A DNA stretch of 64,000 nucleotides from Anaerolineales bacterium UBA5195 (GTDB taxonomy: Bacteria > Chloroflexota > Anaerolineae > Anaerolineales > Villigracilaceae): NCBI GenBank assembly GCA_002412925.1, contig DHVZ01000069.1, positions 62,001 to 126,000 of the forward strand, in the 5' to 3' direction. Below are positions 35,901 through 44,151 of the stretch, piece after piece (positions within the stretch are counted from its first letter, which is position 1; the number at the start of each line of letters is the position of its first letter). The translations under genes were made by a program, and so were the position numbers. Below the pieces are notes generated by a model, which was given only the letters and a program-made list of their open reading frames with translations, had not been told where the DNA came from and did not search any database.

Positions 35901-36294
35901 CGAGGCGGCTGAGCTTACCCTCCAGCGCGCGCTCGATTTGCGCCGCGAAGTCCCGCATCTCGGACGGATTGCCGAAATCCAGGCCGAGTTGGCGCGTTTG
36001 GCCGGGGAGCGCGGCGACTTGCCCCTGGCGCAAACGCTGATTGAGCCGATTTTAGCGCTGATTGAAACCCCTGGCGCCCTGGATGGCACCGATGAGCCGG
36101 ACCGGATCTATGCCCTGGTGGCGCAGATCCTGGCTGTCTGCGGTTCGCCGCGTGCCGAGATAGTTCGTCAGCAGGGGCTGGATTGGCTGCGAGAGCGGGC
36201 CGAAAAAATCAGCCAACCGGCTCTGCAAGCTTCCTTTAAGAAAGTACATTCGTTTTCCAGTAGCTTTGATATCACCACAGGAGCTGCACGGTGA
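32992..36294 (+). CDS. BTAD/NB-ARC/TPR transcriptional regulator
   Basis: A 1100-residue AfsR/SARP-like or LuxR-associated type regulator. Residues 1-90 are an OmpR-like winged helix (LHLLGGFQVKLAEQALEGF, ERLASLLWPDLGDERARQSL). About 100-250 form the BTAD helical domain ending YETCCRALAADLDVEPS. About 270-560 form an NB-ARC ATPase with Walker A GPGGMGKT (near 300) and Walker B ILIVLDNFEH (near 366). About 690-1000 are TPR repeats (SLALARELDDKRGESATLNN, ALDIHREMGNPRGQ). It may control the flanking lipoprotein genes; the downstream lipoprotein start overlaps its stop. Confidence 0.93.
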   Translation: MLTLHLLGGFQVKLAEQALEGFATDKARALLAYLAVERDRPHRRERLASLLWPDLGDERARQSLRQALSHLKQTLGSNDFLLSTPQDVQIHPQAEVCTDVGEIQALAAECERHRHRRVGGCLPCLQRQQRLLARYPGEFLAGFPAQNSDLFEEWVTLVREKLHLHAMQALSTLADYYQQRGEVALALHHAREQIRLEPWREESHRQAMRLLALNGERSAALAQYETCCRALAADLDVEPSAETKTLYTLVKNGALPAPKPTAIPPDPATAFIGRTKEQSELAELLADPNCRLVTLLGPGGMGKTHLALQVARGHAGLYADGIYFVPLAGIASCAAGLAAIADALGLPPAATEAEARLNEALRKKEILIVLDNFEHLIEGCEVLGNLLQNAPRIEFLVTSRERLRLREEWVYDLEGLSYPAEKEEAEYLAFDALALFEQRAAQVDRRFRLTPALLADATRICQLVDGLPLAVELAASAVAERSCAEIASAIRQTFDALAPTLRNFPERHRSLRAVFEHSWNLLDLDEQTRLTELSVFIGGFSAEAALRVAETSTAHLADLAAKSLLRRDLNGRYALHETIRQFAAEKLEHARVAQQRHTAYYARWTAGFDGAGSAEALEMLWVERANLRSAWEWSLGENDNLTASLLPGLSQLFSLRGPLSEGESLFCRAIEALRQDLSKIDLTEKIKLELARIYNAQTRYAESIALARSVTGSARALLTEGQALSAQGEGETARPVLEKALALARELDDKHIEADCLRELGNIANRTADYGLAVPLYQQSLALARELDDKRGESATLNNWATVEWDLGELDAALAHYLQALALYRELGNRLGEARALNNLSNVLADQGDLAGSLEYSRQALDIHREMGNPRGQSAALNNLGATYFSLGQFDAARKSYQQALAFFRESGNRQAQGETLANLSLLDCVQGNLSSGRENGRVAIALAEQAADKVNLANACYYLGRIELADGNFEAAELTLQRALDLRREVPHLGRIAEIQAELARLAGERGDLPLAQTLIEPILALIETPGALDGTDEPDRIYALVAQILAVCGSPRAEIVRQQGLDWLRERAEKISQPALQASFKKVHSFSSSFDITTGAAR

Positions 36295-37070
36295 AAGAAA
36301 TCACTTTCATGTTGGTCATCGTTGCGTTGATTGGTTCGAGCCTGGCCTGCCGCAGATTGACAGGTGATTCATCGCAGGGGCAGTACGAATTGGTTTGCAG
36401 GGATTCACTTGCAGGCATGAACGCCCTGACTGCGAAACTCAAAATCCCGGAACATTTTAAACAGGAGAATCCTGTCAAACAGGGTGGGGAATTCGACCCC
36501 AACCGCTATTTCGAAGCCCTGACCCATCTGAAAATGCGCGAGGGTTTCACGCTCGACTACGCCTACTCGTACCAGGGGATTGGCGGCCAGCCGCTGCTCT
36601 ATGCCCGGCCGGTCGATGAGAAGCCCTTCCAGACCGAGGCAGAGTTCAACGTTGCCAAACCCGAATCCTTTCTCTACGCTGTGCAGACCGATGACAGCCC
36701 CGAAGCTTACCTGCAGTTTTCCTTGCTGGCGCTGATGGGCTCACAGTTTTACCTGTATTGGCATGCCGGTTATAACGACAGCCAGGTTTTGTGCGGCCTC
36801 AGCGATATCGAACGGATTATTAGCGAGAATGCCCGGTTTGATTTTGGGGCAAAGTTGACCCCGATGCAAAAGCTGAAAGCGCGTGGCATTTCACAGCCAG
36901 GACCGCTGGTGACGATCAACGATGACCGGGTAACGGTCAGCATGCTGACTTTCACAAATTGGGGCGGTTTCATTCAGCGCACATATACGCTCAAGCGCGC
37001 ATTTCCGCATACCATCCTGGAGGTGCAGAATGAGACGCTTGTGGAATATAACTGTGGCGTGATGTTCTGA
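36291..37070 (+). CDS. Lipoprotein of unknown function
   Basis: A 259-residue lipoprotein (lipobox SLAC, Cys near residue 20) with no recognised domain. It starts with GTG overlapping the stop of the BTAD gene (GTGA), so its synthesis is coupled to the regulator. This is unusual for a secreted protein and suggests a shared signalling role. Confidence 0.8.
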   Translation: MKEITFMLVIVALIGSSLACRRLTGDSSQGQYELVCRDSLAGMNALTAKLKIPEHFKQENPVKQGGEFDPNRYFEALTHLKMREGFTLDYAYSYQGIGGQPLLYARPVDEKPFQTEAEFNVAKPESFLYAVQTDDSPEAYLQFSLLALMGSQFYLYWHAGYNDSQVLCGLSDIERIISENARFDFGAKLTPMQKLKARGISQPGPLVTINDDRVTVSMLTFTNWGGFIQRTYTLKRAFPHTILEVQNETLVEYNCGVMF

Positions 37071-37094
37071 AATTTGACTGGTTTTAACATAAGA

Positions 37095-37125
37095 AGAACT
37101 CCGCGCTCGAAAGGCGCGGAGTTCT
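37095..37125 (-). terminator. Terminator of the PadR/HAAS operon
   Basis: AGAACTCCGCGC pairs with its exact complement across 7 bases. On the minus strand it is followed by TCTTATGTT. It lies between two convergent genes and may serve both. Confidence 0.65.
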
Positions 37126-37175
37126 GGGGGCTGGCGTTGGCGAAGGTTGAGTAGGGCGAGTATCGAATCCCATTT

Positions 37176-38198
37176 TTACTTGACGACCAGTGACCGGGAT
37201 CCTTTCTTGAAGAGTAGTTTGTAAATATCCCTGACCACTTCTATCCCGCCGACAATGACAGCGATGATTAGGGCAAAAGTCGCAACCTGGGTGAGCAGGT
37301 TGACCAGGATGGCCGCGGCAGAAGCCTCCATTGAGACTTCGGTCAAATCTGCGGCGGTCAGGGCCAAGATCGAGGGACCTTGCAGCAGGAGGTAGGCGAT
37401 CACAACCCCGGCAATTTTCAGGCCGATATTGAACCAGCGCGTGGGTGCTGTCCAGCGTCTCTGGCGCAGGAGCATGACTTGCAAGCCGATGCCCAAAACC
37501 CAGGTCAGATTCAGCCAGGGCAACATGCGGAAGAAAGCCTCCGAGAGAATCGGGACAGAAGTCCACTGCCCGTTTGCCAGGAAACCGATTCCGAGCACCT
37601 GGGGATAGAGATTGAAGATCAACAAACTGAGCAGCGTAAAAGCGATCGCGATGACCGGTTCCCATCCGCGGACCTCGTCCGGTTCCGGTTCCTTGGTCAA
37701 TTCGGCGGGATCCCAGCCTTCACTCAATTCGTTTTCATATTCCGACCGTGGCAGCACCCGCTCAAGGATCGCAAAGATCAACACGATGTTTCCAAAGGCT
37801 GAGATGATCCCGCCCGCATACTCCAGCGCCGATTTTGCGAACTGCGCCCCGAAGGCTTGCAGGCCCATCCCGTTCATCCCGAAACGCACCCCGAAGCCAA
37901 CGATGGCCAGCACCGTCAGCACTGTCCCGACAATTTTGAGCACCAGCCAAAAAATGGGGAGCAGCTTCGGCCCGATCAGGTACTGCTCCGGCAGGTAAGT
38001 GGCGGCCACTTTATCGGGCGCACCATATCCCTTGAGCAGTTCCCTGACCATTTCGTCATCGGCAGGGCGGCCGGCCGTGGTGGAGCGTTCTTCGAGCATA
38101 TCTTCCAGCGTTGAGCGGATTTCAGCTTCGATGTCAGCGCGTGCTTTGCGCGGCAGGCGCTTTCCAATTTCAGAGACATAACGTTCGATGAGATTCAT
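37176..38198 (-). CDS. HAAS-domain multi-span membrane protein
   Basis: A 340-residue protein. The first 70 residues (VSEIGKRLPRKARADIEAEI, GAPDKVAATYLP) form the HAAS/DUF1700-type helical domain often encoded directly after PadR regulators. About six to seven hydrophobic segments follow. Its ATG overlaps the PadR stop (ATGA). Members are thought to act with the PadR protein in envelope signalling; the mechanism is unknown. Confidence 0.82.
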   Translation of the reverse strand: MNLIERYVSEIGKRLPRKARADIEAEIRSTLEDMLEERSTTAGRPADDEMVRELLKGYGAPDKVAATYLPEQYLIGPKLLPIFWLVLKIVGTVLTVLAIVGFGVRFGMNGMGLQAFGAQFAKSALEYAGGIISAFGNIVLIFAILERVLPRSEYENELSEGWDPAELTKEPEPDEVRGWEPVIAIAFTLLSLLIFNLYPQVLGIGFLANGQWTSVPILSEAFFRMLPWLNLTWVLGIGLQVMLLRQRRWTAPTRWFNIGLKIAGVVIAYLLLQGPSILALTAADLTEVSMEASAAAILVNLLTQVATFALIIAVIVGGIEVVRDIYKLLFKKGSRSLVVK

Positions 38199-38563
38199 TT
38201 TTTGCCTTCCTTCTTTTGTTTCATTTTCGGTTTATCTGTTGCCAACATTTTTTCCAACATGGACACAATTTTCGTCCATTCTTCCTTTAGTCCGGGGAGC
38301 AGCTCTCTCCCGGCTGCGCTGATTACGTAGTACCGGCGGGGGCGGGACTCTTCGAGTTTCCAGACCGATTCGAGCAGCCCCTGGCTTTCCAGCCGCCGCA
38401 GCAGCGGGTAAAGCGTGCCCTGGTCGAGTTCCAACCCCTGGTCTGCAAGCCGTTTCAGCAGGGAATAGCCATATTGCTCTTCACCCAGCTGGTTGAGCAC
38501 GGCCAGGACGATCACCCCGCGCCTCAGTTCGAGGGTTGTGTTTTGCAATAATTCTTTATCCAT
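38195..38563 (-). CDS. PadR family transcriptional regulator
   Basis: A 122-residue winged-helix regulator: LRRGVIVLAVLNQLGEEQYG, LDQGTLYPLLRRLESQGLLE and SRPRRYYVISAAGRELL. The start is the ATG preceded by AGGAG at 7 bases; a longer frame would run through the promoter. A near-consensus promoter is overlapped by an inverted repeat, so autorepression is likely. It is coupled to the HAAS protein gene. Confidence 0.93.
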   Translation of the reverse strand: MDKELLQNTTLELRRGVIVLAVLNQLGEEQYGYSLLKRLADQGLELDQGTLYPLLRRLESQGLLESVWKLEESRPRRYYVISAAGRELLPGLKEEWTKIVSMLEKMLATDKPKMKQKKEGKK

Positions 38564-38582
38564 AGGTTTCTCCTGGTACCGC

Positions 38583-38611
38583 ATTATACTGTGCGCTATA
38601 CAGTATGTCAA
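38583..38611 (-). promoter_or_regulatory. PadR promoter with overlapping operator
   Basis: On the minus strand TTGACA (38606-38611), a 17-base spacer and TATAAT (38583-38588) give a near-perfect sigma-70 promoter. ATACTGT-N7-ACAGTAT (38586-38606) covers the spacer and touches both boxes, as expected of a PadR operator. Confidence 0.85.
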
Positions 38612-38713
38612 GTAAATTAGTATTGTGAAATTGGCAAGCCTAATGTTTGAATGGGAATAGCTGCCAGATTACCTTCTTGATTTTTCAAATTACGGATTAT
38701 GTCAGTTTGATTA

Positions 38714-38772
38714 TTGACAAAAAAAATCATATCAGTTATTATAATGCCGTTATCGATAACGGTAACGATAAC
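38714..38772 (+). promoter_or_regulatory. Promoter and tandem LacI operators of the sugar-binding gene
   Basis: TTGACA (38714-38719), a 17-base spacer and TATTAT (38737-38742) form the promoter. GTTATCGATAAC (38749-38760) and GGTAACGATAAC (38761-38772) abut each other over the start site. The first is identical to the operators at 9876-9904. The LacI protein at 44152-45180 is the likely repressor. Confidence 0.85.
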
Positions 38773-38863
38773 ATAATCTGTGTGCGGTTTTGGCAATCTA
38801 CCCATTTGCTCACCGTTGACCGCCCGCCCCATTCAACCCAAGTAAGGAAAGGAAAAGAGAAAA

Positions 38864-40981
38864 ATGAAGAAAAGCCTGATGATCGTTGTTTCTGTGCTTC
38901 TGGTGCTCTCTGTCTTCCTGAGCGCTTGTGGCACCCCCGCCACCCAAGCTCCGGCTGCCCCGGCTGCCGACGCCAAGATTGTTGGCATTTCGATGCCGAC
39001 CAAGACTTCGACCCGCTGGATTTCTGACGGCGAGAGCATGGTCAAATCCTTCGAAGCGCTGGGTTACAAAACCGACCTGCAATTTGCTGATAACGACATC
39101 AATAATCAGCTTTCCCAGATCGAAAACATGGTCACCAAGGGCGCGAACGTACTTGTCATCGCCGCCATTGATGGCTCGACCATGTCCGATGTGCTCCAGA
39201 AGGCTCATGATGCCGGTGTGCTGGTCATTTCCTATGACCGCCTGATCACCAAGACCCCCAATGTCGATTACTACGCCACCTTCGATAACTTTGGTGTCGG
39301 CGTTATCCAGGGCACCCAGCTTGTGGAAGGTCTCGGCCTGAAAGATGGCAAGAAGGGCCCCTTCAATGTCGAACTGTTCGGCGGTTCCCCCGATGACACC
39401 AACGCTGGCTACTTCTACAACGGCGCCATGTCTGTCATTCAGCCCTATATTGACAGCGGCGATATTGTCATCGTCAGCGGCCAAATGGGCATGGACAAAG
39501 TCGGCACCCTGCGCTGGCTGGCTGCGACTGCCCAGGCCCGCATGGACAACCTGCTGAGCGCATACTACACCGACAAGAAGGTCGATGGCGTGCTCTCCCC
39601 CTATGACGGCTTAAGCATTGGGATCCTCTCCTCCCTGAAGGGCGTTGGTTACTGCACTGCTACCCAAGCTTGCCCGGTTGTGACCGGCCAGGATGCCGAA
39701 GTTGCTTCCGTCAAGTCGATCATTGCTGGTGAACAACGCTACACCGTCTTCAAGGACACCCGCCTGCTGGCTGCCCAGACCGCCAAGATGGTGGATCAGG
39801 CTCTCAAGGGTCAGGCCGTTGATGTCAATGACACTAAGACCTACGACAACGGTGTCAAGGTTGTGCCTTCCTACCTGCTGACCCCGATTAGCATTGATGT
39901 CAACAACTACCAGAAAGAACTGGTTGAGACTGGCTATATTAAGGCTGACGAACTGGGTGTTGTACCTGCCGCGCCTGCTGCCCCTGCCGGTGACAAAATC
40001 GTTGGCATTTCGATGCCGACCAAGACTTCGACCCGCTGGATTTCTGACGGCGAGAGCATGGTCAAATCCTTCGAAGCGCTGGGTTACAAAACCGACCTGC
40101 AGTTTGCTGATAATGATATCCAGAATCAGCTTTCCCAGATCGAAAACATGGTCACCAAGGGTGCGAATGTGCTTGTCATTGCCGCCATTGATGGCTCGAC
40201 CCTGTCTGATGTGCTCCAGAAGGCTCATGATGCCGGTGTGCTGGTCGTTTCCTACGACCGCCTGATCACCAAGACCCCCAATGTCGATTACTACGCCACC
40301 TTCGATAACTTTGGTGTCGGCGTTATCCAGGGCACCCAGCTTGTGGAAGGTCTCGGCCTGAAAGATGGCAAGAAGGGCCCCTTTAATGTCGAACTGTTCG
40401 GCGGTTCCCCTGATGACACCAATGCCTTCTATTTCTATGATGGCGCCATGTCTGTCATCCAGCCCTATATTGACAGCGGCGATATTGTCATCGTCAGCGG
40501 CCAAATGGGCATGGACAAAGTCGGCACCCTGCGCTGGCTGGCTGCGACTGCCCAGGCCCGCATGGACAACCTGCTGAGCGCATACTACACCGACAAGAAG
40601 GTCGATGGCGTGCTCTCCCCCTATGACGGCTTAAGCATTGGGATCCTCTCCTCCCTGAAGGGCGTTGGTTACTGCACTGCTACCCAACCCTGCCCGGTTG
40701 TGACCGGCCAGGATGCCGAAGTTGCTTCCGTCAAGTCGATCATCGCTGGCGAACAGAGCTATACCGTCTTCAAGGACACCCGCTCTTTGGCCGCCCAGAC
40801 CGCCAAGATGGTGGATCAGGCTCTCAAGGGTGAGACCGTTGAGATCAATAACACCACCACCTACGACAACGGCGTCAAAATTGTGCCTTCCTACCTGCTG
40901 ATCCCGATTAGCATTGATGTCAACAACTATCAGAAAGAATTGGTAGATAGTGGTTATATCAAGGCTGAAGATCTGAAGTAA
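38864..40981 (+). CDS. ChvE-like sugar-binding lipoprotein with two tandem binding domains
   Basis: A 705-residue lipoprotein (lipobox LSAC) with two complete type-1 periplasmic binding domains (about 38-364 and 378-704) joined by a short Ala/Pro linker. Each contains VGISMPTKTSTRWISDGESM, AAIDGST, FGVGVIQGTQLVEGLGLKDG and TYDNGVKIVPSYLL-type motifs of the ChvE/GguAB multiple-sugar system, and each alone has the usual family length. The two coding halves are nearly identical in DNA over 981 bases, offset by exactly 1020 bases. The GguAB-like genes follow after a hairpin. Confidence 0.93.
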   Translation: MKKSLMIVVSVLLVLSVFLSACGTPATQAPAAPAADAKIVGISMPTKTSTRWISDGESMVKSFEALGYKTDLQFADNDINNQLSQIENMVTKGANVLVIAAIDGSTMSDVLQKAHDAGVLVISYDRLITKTPNVDYYATFDNFGVGVIQGTQLVEGLGLKDGKKGPFNVELFGGSPDDTNAGYFYNGAMSVIQPYIDSGDIVIVSGQMGMDKVGTLRWLAATAQARMDNLLSAYYTDKKVDGVLSPYDGLSIGILSSLKGVGYCTATQACPVVTGQDAEVASVKSIIAGEQRYTVFKDTRLLAAQTAKMVDQALKGQAVDVNDTKTYDNGVKVVPSYLLTPISIDVNNYQKELVETGYIKADELGVVPAAPAAPAGDKIVGISMPTKTSTRWISDGESMVKSFEALGYKTDLQFADNDIQNQLSQIENMVTKGANVLVIAAIDGSTLSDVLQKAHDAGVLVVSYDRLITKTPNVDYYATFDNFGVGVIQGTQLVEGLGLKDGKKGPFNVELFGGSPDDTNAFYFYDGAMSVIQPYIDSGDIVIVSGQMGMDKVGTLRWLAATAQARMDNLLSAYYTDKKVDGVLSPYDGLSIGILSSLKGVGYCTATQPCPVVTGQDAEVASVKSIIAGEQSYTVFKDTRSLAAQTAKMVDQALKGETVEINNTTTYDNGVKIVPSYLLIPISIDVNNYQKELVDSGYIKAEDLK
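38975..40975 (+). repeat. 981-base in-frame tandem duplication
   Basis: Copy 1 (38975-39955) and copy 2 (39995-40975) keep whole lines of sequence unchanged, for example 39241-39360 versus 40261-40380 and 39481-39660 versus 40501-40680. Differences are mostly silent. This points to a recent duplication or continuing gene conversion. Confidence 0.92.
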
Positions 40982-40994
40982 GTAGTTTTGTTTC

Positions 40995-41031
40995 AAAATG
41001 TGTGGGGACGTTAGTCCCCACACATTTTCTT
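40995..41031 (+). terminator. Terminator/attenuator after the binding-protein gene
   Basis: A perfect 15-bp stem (AAAATGTGTGGGGAC with its complement) and GTTA loop, followed by TTTTCTT. It lies 14 bases after the stop and before the ATPase gene, so partial read-through would make binding protein exceed transporter. Confidence 0.85.
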
Positions 41032-41196
41032 GCCTATCATCAAAAATTTATCTGAGTTGATCAAACCGTTTTCTCATTTGTTTGGAAGCTGACGAGATTG
41101 CAATTATTTTCTGACCGAAATTATTAGTTTTAGATTAGAATCAAAATATACAGATTATTAGAATTTCACTCTACACAAACCAAGGACGAAAAGACT

Positions 41197-42738
41197 ATGT
41201 CTGATGTTATTTTGGAAATGCGCAACATCACAAAGACATTTCCTGGCGTTAAGGCACTTGATAACGTGAACTTTAGTGTCAGTCAGGGTGAAATCCACGC
41301 ACTTGTGGGTGAAAACGGAGCCGGAAAATCGACTTTGATGAATGTCTTGAGCGGCGTCTATCCGTATGGTTCATATAGTGGGGAAATCTATTTTCAAGGC
41401 AAGGAATGCCGGTTTCAAGATATTCATCATTCTGAAGAAGTTGGCTTGGTCATCATCCATCAGGAACTTGCGCTGGTTCCTTTTCTTTCCATCGCCGAGA
41501 ACTTGTTCCTCGGTAACGAGCGCGCCAAAAATGGCGTCATCGATTGGAATGAAACGAATTCCAAAACCAAAGAATTGTTGGACAAAGTGGGTCTGCATGA
41601 GTTGCCGAATACACTGATCACAGACATAGGCGTGGGCAAACAGCAGTTGGTTGAAATTGCCAAAGCCTTGGCAAAAAAGGTCAAGCTGCTTATTTTGGAT
41701 GAACCCACCGCCTCCCTCAATGAAGATGACAGCGAAAAACTGCTTGGTTTGTTGCTTCAATTCAAAGAGCACGGTATTTCCTCGATTTTGATCTCTCATA
41801 AATTAAGCGAAGTCAACAAAGTAGCTGATTCCATCACGATTCTTCGGGATGGCGCCACAATTGAAACTTTGGATTGCCGAAAAGATAAGATTACTGAAGA
41901 TCGGATCATTCGTGGCATGGTGGGACGCGATCTGACCCATCGTTTTCCGCCACGCGATTCGAAAATTGGAGAAACTATCTTCGAATTACGCGATTGGAAT
42001 GTTTATCATCCCCTTCACGAGGACCGCAAAGTTAGCACAGATATAAATATCTCTGTCCGTAAAGGTGAAGTCGTCGGGCTTGCGGGATTAATGGGGGCTG
42101 GAAGAACTGAATTAGCGATGAGCATTTTCGGCCGCGCCTATGGTACGCGGATTAGCGGGACGGCCTATAAAGATGGGAAAGAAGTGGATATCAGCACCAT
42201 CGATAAAGCCATTTCCAACGGAATCGCTTACGCCACTGAAGACCGCAAATCCTATGGATTGGTGCTGATCCAGGAAATCAAAGATAACATCACCCTGGCA
42301 AACCTGGAGGCAATTTCAGATGGCGGGGTTGTCATTAATGAACCCAAAGAAATGACAGTCACCAGCGAATACCGGGAGAAGCTCAATATTAGGTGTTCCA
42401 GTATTCGACAACTGGCAGTTAATCTTTCCGGTGGCAATCAACAAAAAGTTGTCTTGAGCAAATGGTTATTTGCAAGCCCGGAAATCTTGATTTTGGACGA
42501 ACCTACGCGCGGCATCGATGTTGGCGCAAAATATGAAATCTATACCATTATTAACCGTTTGGCAGGTGAAGGCAAGGGGATCATCTTGATCTCTTCGGAG
42601 CTGCCCGAGATTTTAGGTGTTTGTGATCGGATTTACGTGATGCGCGAGGGCAAAATTGTCGGCGAAATGCCGGCCAGCGAAGCATCCCAGGAAACCGTAA
42701 TGAAATATATTATGACAGAACAAGAGGTGGTGGCATAA
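41197..42738 (+). CDS. gguA: Sugar ABC transporter ATP-binding protein, GguA/MmsA type
   Basis: A 513-residue protein with two fused ABC ATPase domains, as in RbsA/XylG/GguA. The first half has Walker A GENGAGKST, signature GVGKQQLVEIAKAL and Walker B LLILDEPTASLN. The second has GLMGAGRTEL, signature LSGGNQQKVVLSKW and ILILDEPTRGID. It powers the importer in the cytoplasm. The permease start overlaps its stop (TAATG). The upstream AT-rich 165 bases may hold a second promoter. Confidence 0.93.
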   Translation: MSDVILEMRNITKTFPGVKALDNVNFSVSQGEIHALVGENGAGKSTLMNVLSGVYPYGSYSGEIYFQGKECRFQDIHHSEEVGLVIIHQELALVPFLSIAENLFLGNERAKNGVIDWNETNSKTKELLDKVGLHELPNTLITDIGVGKQQLVEIAKALAKKVKLLILDEPTASLNEDDSEKLLGLLLQFKEHGISSILISHKLSEVNKVADSITILRDGATIETLDCRKDKITEDRIIRGMVGRDLTHRFPPRDSKIGETIFELRDWNVYHPLHEDRKVSTDINISVRKGEVVGLAGLMGAGRTELAMSIFGRAYGTRISGTAYKDGKEVDISTIDKAISNGIAYATEDRKSYGLVLIQEIKDNITLANLEAISDGGVVINEPKEMTVTSEYREKLNIRCSSIRQLAVNLSGGNQQKVVLSKWLFASPEILILDEPTRGIDVGAKYEIYTIINRLAGEGKGIILISSELPEILGVCDRIYVMREGKIVGEMPASEASQETVMKYIMTEQEVVA

Positions 42739-43910
42739 TGAAAACCTTGGCAACTCTTTTCAAAAACAATGTTCGCGAATATGGCATGTTGATCGCCCTC
42801 ATCGTGGTCATGCTCTTCTTCCAGTTTCAAACAAACGGCATCCTGTTTAAGCCAGTTAATATCACCAACCTGGTTCTACAGAACAGTTACGTCATTACCA
42901 TGGCGCTGGGGATGTTGTTAATTATTGTCGCTGGCTGGATTGATCTGTCGGTGGGCTCGGTTGTCGCCGTGATTGGCGCACTCGCGGGCGTACTGATTGT
43001 CAGATATCATGTCGATTGGAGGTTGACCGTTGCGCTTTGCTTGCTGGTCGGCGCAGCGATTGGGGCTTTTCAGGGCTATTGGGTCGCGTATTTGAAAATC
43101 CCGGCCTTCATTGTTACCCTGGCAGGCATGTTGATCTTTCGAGGATTAACTTTTGTGCTGCTTCAGGGTGAGTCGGTCGGACCTTTTCCAAAGGGGTTTC
43201 AAAGCATAAGTTCCGGTTTTATTCCAGATATTTTTAATGGCAGTTGGGGCGGCAAACCATTCCATATTACTACTATCCTGATTGGAGTGTTACTTTCAGC
43301 AGTATTAATATTCATAGATTTGCGTGCCAGGAAAAACCAGCAAAAATATGGCTTTGAAGTCACCCCATTCTATTTTTTCATCGTTAAAAATCTTGTGATT
43401 ACTGGGGCGGTCATGGGCTTTTGTTATTTGATGGCTTCCTACAAAGGCCTTCCAAATGTGCTCATTCTCCTATTTGTATTGATTACAGGTTATGCTTTCG
43501 TCACCAGTCAAACAACCATCGGTCGCCGCATTTATGCCATGGGTGGTAATGAAAAAGCTGCCAGGCTTTCGGGTGTCAATACGCCGCGTTTGTTGTTTAC
43601 TACGTTTGTCAATATGGGCGTTCTCGCCGCCCTGGCGGGTTTGATCGTTGCGGCTCGTTTAAATAGCTCCACACCCAATGCTGGTGACGGTATGGAATTG
43701 GATGTAATCGCTGCTTGTTTCATCGGCGGCGCCTCGGCTAGCGGCGGGATTGGGACAGTGATTGGCGCAGTGGTTGGTGCTTTTATGATTGGCGTCTTGA
43801 ACAATGGCATGTCGATTGTTGGGCTCGGGATCGATTGGCAGAAGGTGGTCAAAGGGCTGGTGCTCCTGGCTGCCGTGTTATTCGATGTGTATAACAAGAA
43901 GAAAAGCTAA
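42738..43910 (+). CDS. gguB: Sugar ABC transporter permease, GguB/MmsB type
   Basis: A 390-residue inner-membrane protein with about ten hydrophobic segments and BPD_transp_2 signatures (MALGMLLIIVAGWIDLSVGS, GGNEKAARLSGVN, DVIAACFIGGASASGGIGTV). Its length fits GguB/MmsB rather than the shorter RbsC. With the double binding protein and GguA it makes a monosaccharide importer, probably for L-arabinose and related sugars given the ara genes. Confidence 0.93.
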   Translation: MKTLATLFKNNVREYGMLIALIVVMLFFQFQTNGILFKPVNITNLVLQNSYVITMALGMLLIIVAGWIDLSVGSVVAVIGALAGVLIVRYHVDWRLTVALCLLVGAAIGAFQGYWVAYLKIPAFIVTLAGMLIFRGLTFVLLQGESVGPFPKGFQSISSGFIPDIFNGSWGGKPFHITTILIGVLLSAVLIFIDLRARKNQQKYGFEVTPFYFFIVKNLVITGAVMGFCYLMASYKGLPNVLILLFVLITGYAFVTSQTTIGRRIYAMGGNEKAARLSGVNTPRLLFTTFVNMGVLAALAGLIVAARLNSSTPNAGDGMELDVIAACFIGGASASGGIGTVIGAVVGAFMIGVLNNGMSIVGLGIDWQKVVKGLVLLAAVLFDVYNKKKS

Positions 43911-43945
43911 ACTTACTAAACTTAATCAATTTCCTCCTTTTCCTT

Positions 43946-43985
43946 GTGAGCAAGCCAAGTCATTGGCTTGCTCACTCTATTTTTA
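43946..43985 (+). terminator. Terminator after gguB
   Basis: GTGAGCAAGCCAA and its complement pair around GTCA, followed by TCTATTTTTA. Confidence 0.88.
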
Positions 43986-44100
43986 AGCTTTCATTGGCAA
44001 AAAGCGGGCGGCAGTCGCTTTGAAGCAGAGAGAATGAAGATCCATGCAAAAAGCCCGGATTGGGGCTGAGGGGCTGTCACTTTATTTCTGGTGATCTCAA

Positions 44101-44140
44101 ATCAAAAATGCTCCCGGAAATTTCCGGGAGCATTTTTGAT
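44101..44140. terminator. 40-bp palindromic terminator between convergent genes
   Basis: A fully self-complementary sequence (arms ATCAAAAATGCTCCCGGAAA) ends in T-runs on both strands. It lies 12 bases past the LacI stop and can serve the LacI gene and any transcript from gguB. Confidence 0.9.
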
Positions 44141-44151
44141 TCAGGTTTTGC

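Noticed and set aside
38975..40975. Two separate binding-protein genes.
   Set aside because: There is no stop codon, start signal or second lipobox between the domains; the frame is continuous through the linker.
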